Positions 41,886 to 52,246 of a stretch of 64,000 nucleotides of DNA are shown here, one piece after another. The position numbers and the translations under genes were made by a program. The first letter of the stretch is position 1; each line of letters opens with the position of its first letter. Source of the DNA: Nereocystis luetkeana (Eukaryota > Sar > Phaeophyceae > Laminariales > Laminariaceae); NCBI GenBank assembly GCA_031213475.1, contig JARUPZ010000036.1, positions 3,162,001-3,226,000 on the forward strand, in the 5' to 3' direction. Below the pieces are notes generated by a model. It saw nothing but the letters and a program-made list of their open reading frames with translations. It made no database searches and was not told where the DNA came from.

Positions 41886-42172
41886 TGTACTCGATAGGAG
41901 ATATGTACTCGATCTCATGCATGGCCGTAGTCGTATGGCCATAGACCCTCGCATCCCTACAATGCCGGGACGATTCATGTCTGGTTTTCACCGACCAGGC
42001 AGACATTGCTTGCTTGCACCAAGCGCGAAGCGAAACGTGAGGTGTTGGGCGAGTCGCATGAAGGGTGAGCTGCATCCTACTAGGAACCGCTTGTGAGGCG
42101 GACTTGCATACGGATGACAGCTTCAACGAGTTAATTTAATATCCGGTGTAGCCACTTCCAGAGACATCAATA
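41886..42172 (-). repeat. family A, ~290-bp copy
   Basis: From GTACTCGATAGGAGATATGT (3' end) to CCACTTCCAGAGACATCAAT (5' truncation). Confidence 0.85.
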
Positions 42173-42999
42173 GGAGGGGGGGGGGGGGGGGGGGGGGCGG
42201 TTGGCGGTCTCGTGACGGGGAACGTTGAGTGCTGTGCAGGGGAGGGCGGCGTGGGAGGTACAGGCTGGGCGGGGCAGATCGTGCGGCCCTCGAAAACGTA
42301 CCAGATGCTCTTATTTCGGTGTTTCCAACAGCAATTCGTACGCGACATCAACTCATGATTTTTGTGTTGGCGATTTCTGGTGGCGTTTTTTTACACCGCT
42401 CATGGGGAACTCTTTTTTTCTTTTTTTTTATCGTCTGGGCCAGTCCAGGCTCGAAAACCTTGCACGCGACGGAGGGATGATTTCCCCCCCCCAGATGACC
42501 TCGCTATCTCAAGGCAGATGTGTGTAGTCTTTCGATTATGATCGTGCGAATCTCCAGCAACAGCAGCAGCGGCTCACGCTGCCCCGCATAAAATCGGCAC
42601 GGTGTACAACGGTAGGCGCATGTTTGCCTGGCTTGGGAGCTGTACCGTGCAAATCCTGCACAGCCTCCCACAGCGCCAGGTGAAGATCTAGATGATCTAT
42701 GTAGATCATGTATGTGTATGGTCCGCAGGTAGGTGATAGGTCAATGGTGTGGAGCCGTGTGTGCGGCTTGTGTGTCGTTTAGCAACATACGCTATGTTCA
42801 GTCTGAAATGTGTGTTTTTTTTCTTTTTTATCAGCTCTGTCAAGTGACGGCGAGGGGAAGGCGGGCGGGGGCAGGGGGGGGGCGTGAACCCAGTCAGAGC
42901 TTTGCTTTCGCTTGCGTTTGCTTGTTTTTTGCTTGCTCTTTGCTTGCTTTTTGCTCTTTGCTTGCTCTTTGCTTGCTTTTTTGCTATTTTTTACGTGCT

Positions 43000-43031
<32 letters not shown>

Positions 43032-43249
43032 TCCCCCTCGTAACCCGCGCGCGGCCGTTCGGGCGAGGTCGACTCTAGCAGCGGTTGGCGCGTACTGTGC
43101 AGAAGTTTCTCGGGCAGGCGGTTGTCTTATCATGACGTTTCTAGGTATTTGATGGTTGGCCACTGATCGCTTGGATTGTTGCTTTTTCTATACCATGTAG
43201 TCGGCTGGCGTAACAACATTGGAAGCCCCCCCCCCCCCCCCCCCGCCCC

Positions 43250-43355
43250 CGCCCGGATCGGTGAAACTCGACGTGCTCCGTCCCGGCATTGTAGGGATGC
43301 GAGGGTCTCTGGTCATCCGACTACGCCCATGCATGATATTGAGTACCCCCCACCA
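43250..43355 (+). repeat. family A, 5'-truncated copy
   Basis: Starts CGGTGAAACTCGACGTGCTC and ends CATGCATGATATTGAGTAC + C-rich. Confidence 0.8.
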
Positions 43356-44097
43356 CCACCACCACCACTTCCAGCCCCCTCCCCCCACGCCCCGTTTGAA
43401 CGGGCTACCGCCTCGACGCAGCAAGCAAGGTACCATTCCGTGTGTTTCCACGCCATTACGTGGGTTTCCACACGTTTTTTTAGGGATTTGGAGGGCAGGG
43501 GAAGGAAGGGGATGCGCGGTGTCTTATAATATGACTGCCCCCTTGCCTGCTGTGGTAATTTACGTAGAGTGTGATGAGCCATGCCGGGGGTTGGTGGAAG
43601 AGAAGAGATGAGGGAGGACGACGGTAAATGAGGAAGAGGAGGAGAAGAAGAAAGAACAGAAAGAAAAAAAATCAAGAAGTACAAAAATGCGGCATGGTCA
43701 GGGTTATATAGGGTTTGTACGTGAAAACAAAGAAAATAAACGATACGATCACCCCCAACCGATACAAGCGATTTTTTTCGAAACCCCCATGAACAAGGAA
43801 ACGGGGGGGGGGGCGGGTATAATATAATAATCGAGCTAAAAAATGCCTCCGTAGAATGAAAAAACTCGCTTTTTCGAAAGTAAGGCACCCATGTTATACC
43901 ACCGCACACCGCAGGGGGGGGGGGGGGGGGCTTGTTTTCTGAGCCCCTCCCTCACATGCATGAGGAGGTCAGTTTCTCGCCCGAATCATGGCGTAACCGA
44001 CCAACCATTTATATGCGCTACGCGCGTACGTACGCGTACGCACGCGGTCCCTGAAACAAATGCCGGTACTCATCAGTAAGAATTGTCATGAGATACT

Positions 44098-44330
44098 ATT
44101 ACGGGGGACCTCATTGTAAATAGGTCCAAATATTGTTTTTTCGAGAGACCATAGTTAATAGGACCTGTGGTATACATAAAATCCTATATATTAACCTGTT
44201 TTTACTAACAATATTTGGTCCTATTAACTATGGTCCCCCGTAATAGTAAAAATCGCGAAATATATACGTACCTGGTAGGTTTTTGTGTGTACCGTAGGTC
44301 CTATCTGCTATGGCCCCCCGAAATAGTCTA
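44098..44330. mobile_element. nested or abutting M1 copies
   Basis: A 5' fragment (44098-44140), a complete palindrome (about 44143-44246) and a third partial copy (44240-44328) share ends. The third contains CCTGGTA at 44271-44277. Confidence 0.75.
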
Positions 44331-44385
44331 CTGATGAGTGACCGGTAGTTTGCTCAAAACTTGAGGAACTAAAAGCTTTACCTTT

Positions 44386-44480
44386 CTTTTAGGGCGCATA
44401 TTGCGGTCCCGTTTTGGGAACAAGACCTGTCAAATTCTAAGGCGGTTTGTCCCTAGACTGCGTTGTGCTAAAAAAGGTTA
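44386..44480. mobile_element. M2 palindrome, diverged, followed by TACCTGGTA
   Basis: TGCGGTCCCGTTTTGGG on the left and TTGTCCCTAGACTGCG on the right. Its right edge GGTTA runs straight into CCTGGTA. Confidence 0.75.
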
Positions 44481-44589
44481 CCTGGTATGTAAGTAACCGT
44501 TTGGAAAATACTGCGCCAAAAAAAAGGCAACATATAGTTGACCACATACCGTGGGATGTGTGTGTGTTTTATTTTTTTTACCTTGGTGG

Positions 44590-44831
44590 CGTTCTACGAT
44601 AGAGAGGTTCACCGTAAATTTTTCTGAGGCTCCTCACTTCTTGTCTCACCCAAAAACTGACTTCAGCAAAAATCAAATCGCATCCCGATGAATAATCTCA
44701 TGGCCCAATTATATAAAAAAAATGCCGTTTTTCGAAGCAATATAATAGGCATTCCGACGATTTTGGGTTAAGGAGCCCCATAATTCAGAAAACACTTTAA
44801 CGGGAAAATGTGCCAACTCTATCGTAGAACG
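44590..44831. mobile_element. M3 element, copy 1 (TIR CGTTCTACGATAGAG)
   Basis: Terminal inverted repeats GCGTTCTACGATAGAG and CTCTATCGTAGAACG bound about 240 bp of non-coding sequence. The internal halves include CTGACTTCAGCAAAAATC. Confidence 0.85.
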
Positions 44832-44927
44832 TGTCGATGCGCAGCGCGCGGCACGCACCCACGCATGCATGTGCTCTGGGTGGGGGTGTGTGCACTGCTC
44901 GCTCTGCGACCGCGGCTTCAACCCCTT

Positions 44928-45016
44928 TGGAACTGCAGTCCCACTGTGGGGATAATCCACTCTAATTCCAAGTGCTTCGTCGCCAAAACGGGACTGCAGC
45001 CCGAAAAGGGTTGAAA
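44928..45016. mobile_element. M2 MITE-like palindrome
   Basis: CCCCTTTGGAACTGCAGTCC on the left, GGGACTGCAGCCCGAAAAGG on the right. Confidence 0.82.
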
Positions 45017-45115
45017 TAACTCCCCGACGCGTACCGGTACGTAGTGTTTAGGACTATTAATGTTGCATTCTCTAGGTTTACCTGGGGGTTCTATAGCGGA
45101 AATTCGAAACTTGTA

Positions 45116-45186
<71 letters not shown>

Positions 45187-45236
45187 TTGTCTGTCTGACA
45201 GTCTGTCTGTCTGTCTATATATCTGTTTGTCTGACA

Positions 45237-45335
<99 letters not shown>
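45116..45335. repeat. (CTGT)n array, interrupted
   Basis: About 50 units with TTTGT, GACAG and ATATAT interruptions. Second of three such loci in the window. Confidence 0.96.
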
Positions 45336-46004
45336 CCCCTCTCGAATGGAAACCCCCCTCCTCGCAAAACATGGTCCCAAACCGCTCCCGACGTTGACGT
45401 GCATATCGCGCGACTCAACAGATAGCCGACACACGCACAGCAGGCAGCCTGGGCCAACTTTCGGATTGAACGGGGCCCTTCGCCTTATCGAGCTACGCGA
45501 AACCCACAGCCCCACTCGCGGGGCAATCGCTTGTAGACAATCGCTTGTGCCAGAGTCGGTACGAGCAGCGAAATATTTCGCGAGTTGGCTACACTACATA
45601 CAACCCAGCGATCGTAAAAAGAGTGAGATCATCATCTTCTTTTTTTCTTTTTTCTTTTTTTAAATCATCACTTTTACTCTCCAGCCTACTGTATGTAACT
45701 CGTATTAATAGGAGGGTTTTACCCTCAGCGATCTTCTGGACAAGCCGTGGTCACAGGTGTCGTCCCTTCTCCCCCCCGGGTACGTACGTGCCTCCTTTTT
45801 TGCGTCGCGCATGCATAGGGTTCAGCATTCCCACTGCTCGTCGATTTCCATCGAATATAGTACAAGATGGCTCGCTCGGCGGGATTGGTTAGAAGTGTTG
45901 ATGAGTGAGGTAGGTGGTTGCCCGCCGTAATTGGAACAAAAGAAAAAGAAAACGTACTTGGAATTAGTGTCGGATCATTCTTTCATTAGGTATATCTAGC
46001 AGGC

Positions 46005-46405
46005 AGGGCACTTGCTCGTGTGCAGTAGCTAAAAATAGCACCATTGTGAAGGAGTTACCTACTGAGCTATAGGGGTAAAAGATCGATCGATTACCCAGCC
46101 TAAGGTAATCCTTATAACACTCTCCCCCCCTCTGAACGGCGGGATGTTCTAGGCGTCGGTACCTTATACGGCCGTGCGCTGACCTACCCGCTTCGTTTCA
46201 TTACCTGGGAATCCAGGGAGATATGTTTTTTTTTTTGTAGGTGTGCACGCGCAAGCGTTTCTGTAAAAGAAACGTTCGAAGTGAGGTTCGAACCCGTGAG
46301 ACCTGGACGGCGTCAAATGTGGCTGGAGTTACCTACTGAGCTATAGGGGTAAAAGATCGATCGATTACCCAGCCCAAGGTAACCCTTATAAGACCATCAT
46401 GCCGA
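46005..46405 (-). mobile_element. tRNA-derived SINE-like sequence, duplicated arm
   Basis: On the minus strand, TATAGCTCAGTAGGTAACTC resembles a pol III A box with tRNA D arm. About 45 bp later GGGTTCGAACCTC resembles a B box with T arm (46275-46345). A 70-bp block containing the D-arm motif and GATCGATCGATTACCCAG occurs twice, near 46050-46118 and 46327-46395. The T stem is imperfect, so it is not called as a functional tRNA. Confidence 0.6.
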
Positions 46406-46924
46406 GAAATGATACCAGGTACGTCTTCCGGCTTTTGTCACAGGGTACAGGTAGTGTTGGTATATACCATCGTGTAGAGAGACCACGAACAACAACAACA
46501 ACAACAGAAAAACTAAAAACTAAAAACAGAAAACGGAGCCGCGCTCATCACGACGAGAAAAAAAAAACTTGATACTCGTACAAGTTCGTATTAATAGCTC
46601 GTTGGGATGTTTGTCATTTTTTTTATTTTTTTTTTTCGGTTGTGTTTTTTCTTGATGCGAGTAACCCCCCCCCACCGCCCCCCCTCCCCCCCCCGCCGCC
46701 TGTCTGGGACTAAAAAAAACAAAAACAAAAAACAAGTTTGGGGTGTGTATATAATATATACTGGGTACGAATATGCACACATCCGTACACCCTTGGATCC
46801 CCGCATGTATACACACCATATTTAGGTTCTGCTTACCAGAACATGTTGTCGCGGAGTAGGCCCAGCTGCGACAAAATGGTGGATAGCTCACGATAACTCC
46901 TCTTTCAGCTCTCAGTGAGCCTCA

Positions 46925-47110
46925 ATTCCGAGAAATATCCTCGAGAAATTTCCCAAGCGGTCGGATATTCCGTTTTTAATTCACGAGAAAATTAATTTCC
47001 CAGGCGGTCGGCCGGATATTTCACCTTCATTTCCCGAGAAAATTCCCAGGCGGTCGGGTGTTTCTTCTTCGTTTTTTTTTCGGATGAAATTTTCCCAGGC
47101 TGTCGGATAT
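46925..47110. repeat. degenerate tandem repeat, ~45-60-bp unit x4
   Basis: TTTCCCAGGCGGTCGG with GGATATTTC and CGAGAAAATT recurs four times. Confidence 0.75.
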
Positions 47111-47237
47111 TTCATTCTCGTTGCCCGTCGTTCGACAGCTACAACAGCTACTGGTTTAATAGAAACCTTGCTTGAAACCTGCCTGCCCCTCTTCGGAGCG
47201 ACGGCTCTAGATTGACGGCGGCATAGCGGCACTGACC

Positions 47238-47488
47238 CGTTCTACGATAGAGGCAGCACATTTCCACTATTTTTTTTTTTTTCCGAAAGACGGGGTTTCT
47301 CGACCCCCAAAATCGTCGGAATGTCAATCTTGCTTTCGAAAAAAACGTTTTGGAGACTTGGGCCAATGGATTACTCGCCGGGGTGCAGTTTGATTTTTGC
47401 TGGAGTCAGTTTTCGGGTGAGGCAGGGAGCTCCTCCTCACGTGAGGTGAGCCTCAGAAAAATTAGGGTGAACCTCTATCGTGGAACGC
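47238..47488. mobile_element. M3 element, copy 2 (inverted relative to copy 1)
   Basis: Ends CGTTCTACGATAGAGG and CCTCTATCGTGGAACG. The interior TGATTTTTGCTGGAGTCAG is the reverse complement of the matching part of copy 1. Confidence 0.85.
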
Positions 47489-48211
47489 CTCCACTACGGC
47501 GGCAACCGGCAACAACTGCTCCGCACACTCGTACTCGTGGGACACTATTGAATCCCACATGTATCAAGCGAATATAGAGGCGTTATTATACCGGGCGACG
47601 GGCACTATCGACGGACCCACTATGAATACTGCTGTACTGCGAACACTCGGTACCCGCACGGCAGTACCCGCTCCGCAGTCGGGCGCTATTTAGTGCTGGC
47701 TATCGCACCGGTACCCGCCTCTTCAGCTGGGGTTACAAAGCTATCATGCTCGTAGCTCTGAAAAGTTACACAAAAAATAAGAATAGAACAACTAACTGCT
47801 GCACATGGCCTTCAACCTATTGAAACCTTGTGAACGCCTCTCTATCATACGTACCAACTAGGCACCGAAACGTCACGGTATTTCTCAAGCTACAACAGAG
47901 CGGCCGCTCCAAAGTCAGCGAAAAAAAAAGAACAAGAAGCAGTCAGGCGGCTCTGGTACCAGGTGCCTTGCAGCTACTAAAGGAAGGCCCAAAAGGTACG
48001 TAGCGCTGGCGTACACTCGACACATCGAGAATTTTACAGCAGCAGAAGCAGCAGCAGCAGGAGCGCAAAATATCCCTGTGAACAGCGCCACTCGGCCGAA
48101 AAATCGTCTATCGGTATGGTACACTTATTCTATCTCATGCGAGCCCTAAACCTGGCAGCATTACAGCCATACAGCAGTTCATCACGCAAGATAGAACACC
48201 ACATCCCCTAT

Positions 48212-48326
48212 TTACGGAGGACCATCGTAAATCGGACCAAATATTGTTAGCAAAAATAGGGGCATATATACCTGGTAGGTTTTCGTGTGTACCGCAGGTC
48301 CTATTTACTACGGTCCCCCGTAACAG
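48212..48326. mobile_element. M1 MITE-like palindrome with internal CCTGGTA
   Basis: Ends TTTACGGAGGACCATCGTA and TACTACGGTCCCCCGTAA. TATATACCTGGTAGG sits where uninterrupted copies read TATATAGG. Confidence 0.85.
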
Positions 48327-48446
48327 CAATCAGACCCCACGATGCACGCCAAAATCCCATCTACCCCCGGCTAATAGCCGCAGTAATAACGCCAACAATA
48401 TCAGCGGGCCTCACCTTTAACCTTACGCCTAACCTTAACCATAAGT

Positions 48447-48566
48447 TATTACGGGGGGCCATAGTTAATAAGACCTATGGTACACATATGGCATACATAA
48501 AAACCGATATGTTTTACCATTTTTGCTGACCATATTTGGTCCTATTAACTATGGTCCCCTGTGATA
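48447..48566. mobile_element. M1 MITE-like palindrome beside the gap
   Basis: Ends TTATTACGGGGGGCCATAG and CTATGGTCCCCTGTGATAA. Its right edge is 9 bp from the N run. Confidence 0.82.
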
Positions 48567-48574
48567 AATAACTC

Positions 48575-48674
48575 NNNNNNNNNNNNNNNNNNNNNNNNNN
48601 NNNNNNNNNNNNNNNNNNNNNNNNNNNNNNNNNNNNNNNNNNNNNNNNNNNNNNNNNNNNNNNNNNNNNNNNNN
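48575..48674. other. assembly gap (100 N)
   Basis: Exactly 100 N, the usual placeholder for a gap of unknown size, so distances across it are not reliable. Confidence 1.
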
Positions 48675-48799
48675 GAACGACAAGGAAAAAATGAAAGTGC
48701 AGATCGGTGCCTTTGGTCATGCCTGTCTAAGCCCACCCCGACAAGGAAAACGAAAACGGACACCAACGCCCCATCCAAAACCCCCACCCCTCCCCACCT

Positions 48800-48870
48800 T
48801 TTTCCCTTCTCGAAAGGGATACGTGGTCAATGGTCAAATGACTAAGGCAAGCAACAAATAAGTACGCCCC
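48800..48870 (+). repeat. family B dispersed repeat
   Basis: TTCTCGAAAGGGATACGTGG ... GCAAGCAACAAATAAGTACG + C-rich. Confidence 0.8.
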
Positions 48871-48897
48871 CCCCCCCCCCTCCCCACCTTCCCCCCA

Positions 48898-48985
48898 TCT
48901 GAACAAACTATCGAGGCCCTTGGGCATGTCAAAGTGTACGACACGCCCCTACCTTGCCTCACGTCTACCCTGATCCCGAAGGGAC
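48898..48985 (-). pseudogene. decayed duplicate of the RecQ motif-V exon
   Basis: About 80 bp match positions 49314-49395 at roughly three bases in four by eye, including an identical CTTGGGCATGTC block and ACGCCCCT. In the frame of the true exon the product is broken: FGIRVDVRQGRG where the intact copy reads FGLGVDMREIRG, followed by a shift. It lies ~330 bp downstream of the exon in gene sense, and reads as the remnant of a local tandem duplication. Confidence 0.75.
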
Positions 48986-49104
48986 AAGTCAGCAACACCA
49001 ACATCAAAACCAAAAAACAACACCAAACTTGAACCGAACCGCCCCCCCCCCCCCCCCCCTTCACCCAGCAGTAAGTATATCTCCCCCCCCCCACCCCTCT
49101 GCGA

Positions 49105-49290
49105 GGGTCTATAGTCATACGACTACGGCCATGCATGAGATCGAGTAAACCCCTCCTATCGAGTACCCCCCCCACCCCCTCTCCACCCCCCGCCTCACCC
49201 CCCCCCCCCCCCCCCCCCCTCCGGCCATGCATCATAATGAGTACCCCACCCCCCCTCCGGCCATGCATCATAATGAGTGCCCCCCCCCCC
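49105..49290 (+). repeat. cluster of three truncated family A 3' ends
   Basis: Three successive copies (49105-49175, about 49220-49245 and 49257-49281) contain CATGCATGAGATCGAGTA or CATGCATCATAATGAGT, each followed by C-rich sequence, inside ~180 bp next to a RecQ exon. Confidence 0.8.
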
Positions 49291-49313
49291 CCTCCCCCCG
49301 ACACGCCTCCTAC

Positions 49314-49622
49314 CTGGACATAATTCTCGATGCTCTTGGGCATGTCGAAGTGCACCACGCCCCTGATCTCCCGCATGTCCACCCCGAGGCCGAACGCCAC
49401 GGTCGCCACCACGACCCTCGCTCGGCCCCTCATGAAGGCCCCCTGAGCCTTCTGCCTCGCGCCGGCCTCCATCCCTCCGTGGTAGGCTACGGCCGTCGTG
49501 ACCTTCCCCCTGGAGCAACGAGCAGACGGCCTCGGCCGTGACCTGTCGCCAAACGTACACGACGACGGAGCCTCTGTCCAGGGGTGCCTCCCGCAGCAGT
49601 CGGGAGAGAGTATCGCGCTTGT
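49314..49622 (-). CDS. RECQL4: RecQ exon, motifs IV-V, with one extra G
   Basis: KRDTLSRLLREAPLDRG and VVVYVWRQVTAEAVCSLLQ read in one frame. VTTAVAYHGGMEAGARQKAQ through PKSIENYVQ read in the next. The shift falls at a run of five C (49506-49510; G on the sense strand). With four, the exon is 308 nt, reads through, and fits the splice phases on both sides. Acceptor CTCGCAG/AC, donor GTCCAG/GTAGGA. Confidence 0.88.
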
Positions 49623-50247
49623 CTGCGAGCGGCGCGCGCGGGGCGGGGGGGGGGGGGGGGGACAGGAGGGGCAAAGGGAGGGGGGTGTACTGCTGTAGAT
49701 ACCTGGAGAGATGTACTCGTTATCATGCATGAAAGGGGGGGGGGGGGGTGTACTCGATAGGAGAGATGTACTCGATATCATGCATGGCCGTAGTCGTATG
49801 ACCATAGACCCTATGGGGGGTGGGGGGTGGGGGGGGGTGGGGTGTTCGGGGTGTTCTCGATATTATGCATGTGCGTCGTCGCATGAACATAGACCCTCGC
49901 CTCGTTACAAATACCGGGACGGAGAAAGTCGGGTTGTCACCAATCAGGCGTGTGTGTGTGTGGGGGGGGAGGGGGGGGCTGATGACACAATGCGACGAGT
50001 CGAAAGTACACAGGGAGGCAGAGGCGTACAGCAGGCAGGCAGGCAGGCAGGCAGGCAAGCGGGTCCAGGCAACATGAGGGGGGGAAAAACAAACAGCCGG
50101 CCTGTCTCTCACAGACTCACTGACTCGACGATCGCCAACACTAACCAACACCACCGCCCGCCACCATCACCACCAACATCAACAACGCTCATCAACAGCA
50201 ACCAGCGTCAACGCCACTACCGACACCACCAACACCATAGCAGCCTT

Positions 50248-50278
<31 letters not shown>

Positions 50279-52192
50279 ACCACCGCCACCACCACCACCA
50301 CCAACACCAACACCAACACCAACACCAACACCATCACCAACACCACCATCAACAACACAAGCGCCAACAAGCACGCCGACTCACCATCGTCGGACGAAGC
50401 CCTCAGGACCCGCACGTCGAGGTTGGGCCGATCCCACGAGCCTATCCTCACCCCGTCTGGAGGTATCCTCAGAGTGGTGCATATGTCCGCCACGACAGCC
50501 TTGCTCGCGGTAGCCGTCAGGGCCAGCACACTTCTAGGGCGCAACATCTGAACAACAAGGCGCCACGGCAGACAGGGCAAAAGCAAGAACAACGTGATAT
50601 TAATAATAATGGAAGAAGGCAAAGAAAAACGAAAATGGGGTTTCGATCGCGGGGAGGGGGGGGGCGGGGAGAGGAGGTGGGAGGAACGGGCGGGGGGGGG
50701 GGGGGGGGGGGGGGGGTAAGGTAACTTTGGGGGGGAGAGGCGAAGGGGGGGGGGGGGGGGGGGGGGGGTAAGGAGGGGCGGAGGGAAGGGGGGGGGGGGG
50801 GGGCATTGATGTCATGCATGGCCGTAGTCGTATGAATACAGACCCTCGCATCCCCACAATGCTGGCGACGGAGAAAGTCGGTTTTTAACCGGCCAGGGGC
50901 AGACATTGCCCGCACTACAGTAAGAGTGAGTCGCCGTGGGGTAGGTGTGTTGGGCGGGTCGCACGAAAGAGTGAACCGCACCACCCTGCCGAGAACAGAA
51001 CCGCTTGTGTAGGCGGGCTTTCTTGCATCGAATGGCAACGCCAAGGGGGCGGGAGGTGGAAACTGACTGCGTGATTTCAAGGAACAAGAGTCGGGGCAGG
51101 AGATGAAACTGGAGGTATGTTTTCAAGGAGGAACGAGGCGTTCGCGCTGTCATCTTCCACCAAACCTCACAAACAGAACAGCAGGAAAACCACCGTTCTG
51201 GAACCTGCAACACTGTTGCTGCTGCTGCTGCTGCCCCCCCCCCGCCCCCAAGTGGGAATGATCGTATCACGCACCGGTAGTGTTTATGGTGAGGCACCCA
51301 AGAGGCAATTACATACTGTAGTACTCCCATTGCTGTCTCTGGAAATGCTTACACCGGAAAGTGAATCAACCCATCGAAGCTGCCATCCATATGCTAGTCC
51401 GCCTCACAAGCGGCTCTTAGTAGGATGCAGCTCACCCTTCATGCGACTCACCAGACACCTCACGTTTCGCTTCGCGCTTGGTGCAAGCAATGTCTGCCTG
51501 GTCGGTGAAAACGCGACACGCTCCGTCCCGGCATTGTAGCGATGCGAGGGCCTATGGCCATAAGACTACGGCCATGCATGAGATCGAGTACATCTCTCCT
51601 GTCGAGTACACCCCCCACCCCTCCCCCCCTCCCCCTCTGTCTACGAATAGGATGGTTGACTGGGTGTGTTGCGCATGGTTGGGTCAAAACAATGGTTAAC
51701 GTCAACAAAAAAAAAAACATCAACATCAACAACGACCTACAACGACCAACAACGACCTATCAGGTATACAAGCATCATACACTATACTATTAATAGTACA
51801 CGCTGGTATGCCAGGCTGTATATCTCGGACCCGGTCCCCCTACCCCCCTCCCCCCCCCCCCCACCCTCCCCCGCCCGAAGCAGCCTACTCCCTCCCCTCC
51901 GTACGCACAGAAGAAAGCAAAATAACTACCTGGTACGAGTTAATCGATAAATAAATGAGAGGTCTCGAGTCTGACTCACGTCTAAGGCCTGCCCGAGGCG
52001 CAGATAGGAAGGGCGGAAGTTGTGTGACCATTGCGACACGCAGTGAGCCTCGTCGACGCAGAGGAGGGACACGGGGGGGAGGGCTCCTGGGGTGCACGCC
52101 AGCCTGCGGAAGGAAGGCGAGCACAGCTTCTCCGGGGACATGAATAACACCTGCAGACAAGACAGGCAGACAGGCAGACAGACAGACAGACA

Positions 52193-52246
<54 letters not shown>

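Larger units (their letters stand above)
40783..48897. other. repeat-rich region between convergent NUP50 and RecQ
   Basis: No confident gene. It should contain the 3' UTR of NUP50 and, unless lost, the 3' part of the RecQ gene (motif VI and C-terminus), which I could not identify. It holds family A/B copies, M1, M2 and M3 elements, a (CTGT)n array, a SINE-like tRNA relic and a 100-N gap. Poly(C)/poly(G) runs longer than 20 bp occur at 41221, 41773, 41867, 43005 and 43229. Confidence 0.6.

Noticed and set aside
46265..46345. Functional tRNA gene
   Set aside because: The T stem has mismatches and no paired acceptor stem could be drawn, so it is described as SINE-like.
46833..46893. Possible minus-strand exon reading SYRELSTILSQLGLLRDNMF between AG and GTAAGC
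   Set aside because: Good donor and protein-like sequence, but no family recognised and no neighbouring exons; too short to call.
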